Below the pieces are notes generated by a model. The model was not told the origin of the DNA. It worked only from the letters and a program-made list of their open reading frames with translations, and searched no databases. Made by a program: the position numbers and the translations under genes. Shown piece after piece: positions 19,020 through 21,090 of a stretch of DNA of 21,090 nt. Each line of letters opens with the position of its first letter. The stretch's first letter is position 1. The DNA comes from Amanita rubescens (taxonomy: Eukaryota > Basidiomycota > Agaricomycetes > Agaricales > Amanitaceae), in contig WION01000759.1 of assembly GCA_015039365.1 (NCBI GenBank), positions 1 to 21,090 on the forward strand, given 5' to 3'.

Positions 19020-21090
19020 ATGTCAAACATTCTTTTTCTTTTTCTTGTAGCAATGGCCGTCGCTCTAGCTCAGGTATTTCGCAAGAAACCGCATCCGCCA
19101 TATCCTCCGGGGCCACCAACGAAGCCATTCATCGGCAATGCGTTTGATATTTCTTCGGAGATGCAGTGGATCAAATACTTGGAATGGTCGAAGCGTCTCA
19201 ATAGTACGTTGCATTTCTGAAATGGTCTGGAAGTGTCTTGAAAGCTTAATAGGCGACATCATCCACGTCTCGGCTATGAATAAGCATATCGTCGTTCTTC
19301 ACAAGATGGAAGATATAACCGAGCTTATGGAGAGACGTTCAGCTATATACTCGAGCCGTCCGTGGATTCCGGCTGCTGAGATGTAACGTGCATACTTAGA
19401 TCGATGTTAGCCACGTTTGACCCTCGTTTCAGGCTAGGCATCGATAATATCACCGCTTTAATTCCTTACGGGGATGAATTACGAAGGCACAGAAAGATAT
19501 TGCACGAAAGTCTTAGAAAGGAAGTCATGCCACTTTATCATAGCAAGCATACGGAAAAAGTTCATCTTATGATCAATCGGCTTCTGATAAAACCCGAAGA
19601 CTTCGCAAGCCATTGCAAGTGGTGCGTTTTTTCAAGTACGGTATAACTAACAGCTTCTCAATCCATCTTCAGGTTAGCTGTCGCTGTCACCATGTCTACG
19701 ACATTTGGATACGATATTTCAGCTGGAGAAGCGAACGATCGATATGTTACATTAGCCGAACACGTCTTGACCGTTATCCCAGAACTTTTGCAACCAGGGC
19801 GAAACATTATCAATGTATTTCCGTTCCTGAGGTTCATCCCTCCTTGGATACCCGGAGCGTCGACGCAGAAATCGGTGGTTAAGGTGAAGAAACTGTGGAT
19901 GGCTTACAAGACGGAACCTTATGAGTACGTGAAATCGAATCTGGTAAGTATCCACGTTACACATACTCGCCGGAACTGAGTATTGCCGGAGCTCGCAGGG
20001 ACGTCGAAGGACTGCATGTTAACACGACTATTGAGGTCCCGTCTAAGGGATGATGGTGCGACGGTTGAAGATGAAGATGACCTTAAAGACACGATGGCAA
20101 CCATGTATCTTGGTGCGTAGCGCCATTTTAGCCTCGTTTCCTTCATTAAACCAATAATTAGCTGGCGCAGAATCGGTATGCAGGGAGAATCTAGTAATTC
20201 ACTGTTTGCCCCCATTAAATCAACGAGCAGACGCAATCGGCGCAGCTTATTTTCTTCATGGCCATGGCGCTCTATCCTTCTGTACAAAAACGAGTCCGAG
20301 ATGAGATCGACAGAGTCGTTGGGAGACATAGACTGCCCACTTTCGACGACAGGCCCTCCCTGCCTCACGTTGACGCTGTGTTGAGAGAAACCCTACGGTG
20401 GAGGCTCGTTGCGCCCCTTGCTATTCCCCATATGGCAATCAAAGATGACATATACAAAGGGTTCTACATTCCGAAAGGTAAGCGAACATCAGAAATTCGA
20501 GGAACTGTTACCCATATGCATATGCACCCCTCTCCAGGCACGCTTGTTTTACCGAATGCATGGTGAGTTTTTACAAATTTATGACATATCGCGTGTTGTG
20601 AACACATTTCCCAGGGCGATAAGCCAGGACGAAACAATATATTCGAATCATGACACGTTTAATCCTAACCGGTTCTTTAACCCAGACGGCACCCTAAATG
20701 ACGATAAGATTGAGTACGCTTTCGGATATGGACGAAGGCATGTACCGTTTATCACCTGGTGTATTCTAGCCGCTCACAGATCTCACAGATTATGCCCCGG
20801 AAGACATATGGCCAGAGATGTCGTATGTCTTAATGTCACCTGAAAACGCGGCCTGTTGACGTCGTTGATTAGCTATGGTTGATGATGGCGTCGGTGTTAG
20901 CAACCTTCAACATATTCAAAGAAAAGGACGAGAACGGAGTTGATATCGATATTGATCAAAATGCGTTTACCTCTGGACTCTCCAGGTACGTTATACATTA
21001 TTGCAAGCTTAATTACGGCTTATGAAAGTTCCCCACGACCGTTTAAATGCGCCGTTGTTCCTCGATCTCCTCGAGCTGCAAAATTAATTA
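19020..21090 (+). CDS. Cytochrome P450 monooxygenase, tandem copy 3 (3' end beyond window)
   Basis: Third tandem paralogue, cut by the window end in exon 12. Exons: 19020-19203, 19253-19382, 19433-19621, 19673-19943, 19992-20112, 20162-20175, 20231-20477, 20538-20562, 20615-20737, 20789-20822, 20873-20985 and 21029 onward. Exon lengths 1-11 equal those of copy 2. Membrane anchor (ILFLFLVAMAVALAQVF), hinge PYPPGPPTKP, C-helix PYGDELRRHR, I-helix AGAEST, K-helix ETLR, heme loop FGYGRR|LCPG. It departs most from consensus: Ser replaces the I-helix Thr, NPNRF replaces the usual PERF motif, and Leu replaces the C-helix Trp. Intron 9 starts with GC rather than GT, inside the heme-loop Arg codon, and intron 4 ends in a weak GAG acceptor. 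The frame is intact as far as seen. It may be functional with altered chemistry or may be starting to decay. Confidence 0.9.

Overview
The window comes from a filamentous basidiomycete, most likely a mushroom-forming agaricomycete. The evidence is dense introns of about 48-60 bp with GT..AG ends, an F-box/leucine-rich-repeat protein of the agaric type, a tandem array of microsomal cytochrome P450s of the 'O-methylsterigmatocystin oxidoreductase-like' sort, and a bHLH regulator with an acidic loop. All gene models were assembled by hand from splice signals and reading-frame continuity. No similarity search was run.

Left part (1-2633): the 3' end of a zinc-type medium-chain alcohol/polyol dehydrogenase whose reading frame is broken by two single-base indels, followed by a two-exon bHLH transcription factor.

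Middle (3469-9401): four very small plus-strand genes (about 63-82 codons) that I read as one divergent paralogous family. Each is cut by phase-0 introns. Each has an exon of 60-69 nt carrying a KOW-like signature (aromatic-x-V-T-x-G-x-x-x-G-x-x-G) and a last exon carrying, in the better preserved copies, an F-G-P turn. Three share a core promoter: a TATA box, then a CAGACGGACGAA-like motif about 37-41 bp downstream. They are invisible to simple ORF calling because no exon is longer than about 140 bp. An F-box gene on the minus strand (5125-6791) lies between the first and second copies.

Right part (10215-21090): a 5'-truncated, frameshifted relic of a sorting nexin of the SNX41/ATG20 type, then three tandem P450 genes on the plus strand. 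The P450s share a 12-exon structure with identical exon lengths (only exon 1 differs, by one codon). That structure includes a 14-nt micro-exon encoding the I-helix oxygen-activation motif. Copies 1 and 2 are complete (518 aa each); copy 3 runs off the window end. Each copy departs from P450 consensus residues in a different way. Two weak hypothetical genes sit between P450 copies 1 and 2.

The P450 array is a recent tandem expansion and could belong to a secondary-metabolite or xenobiotic locus, but no terpene synthase, polyketide synthase, transporter or other backbone enzyme is visible here. No tRNA, rRNA, CRISPR array or intact transposon was found.
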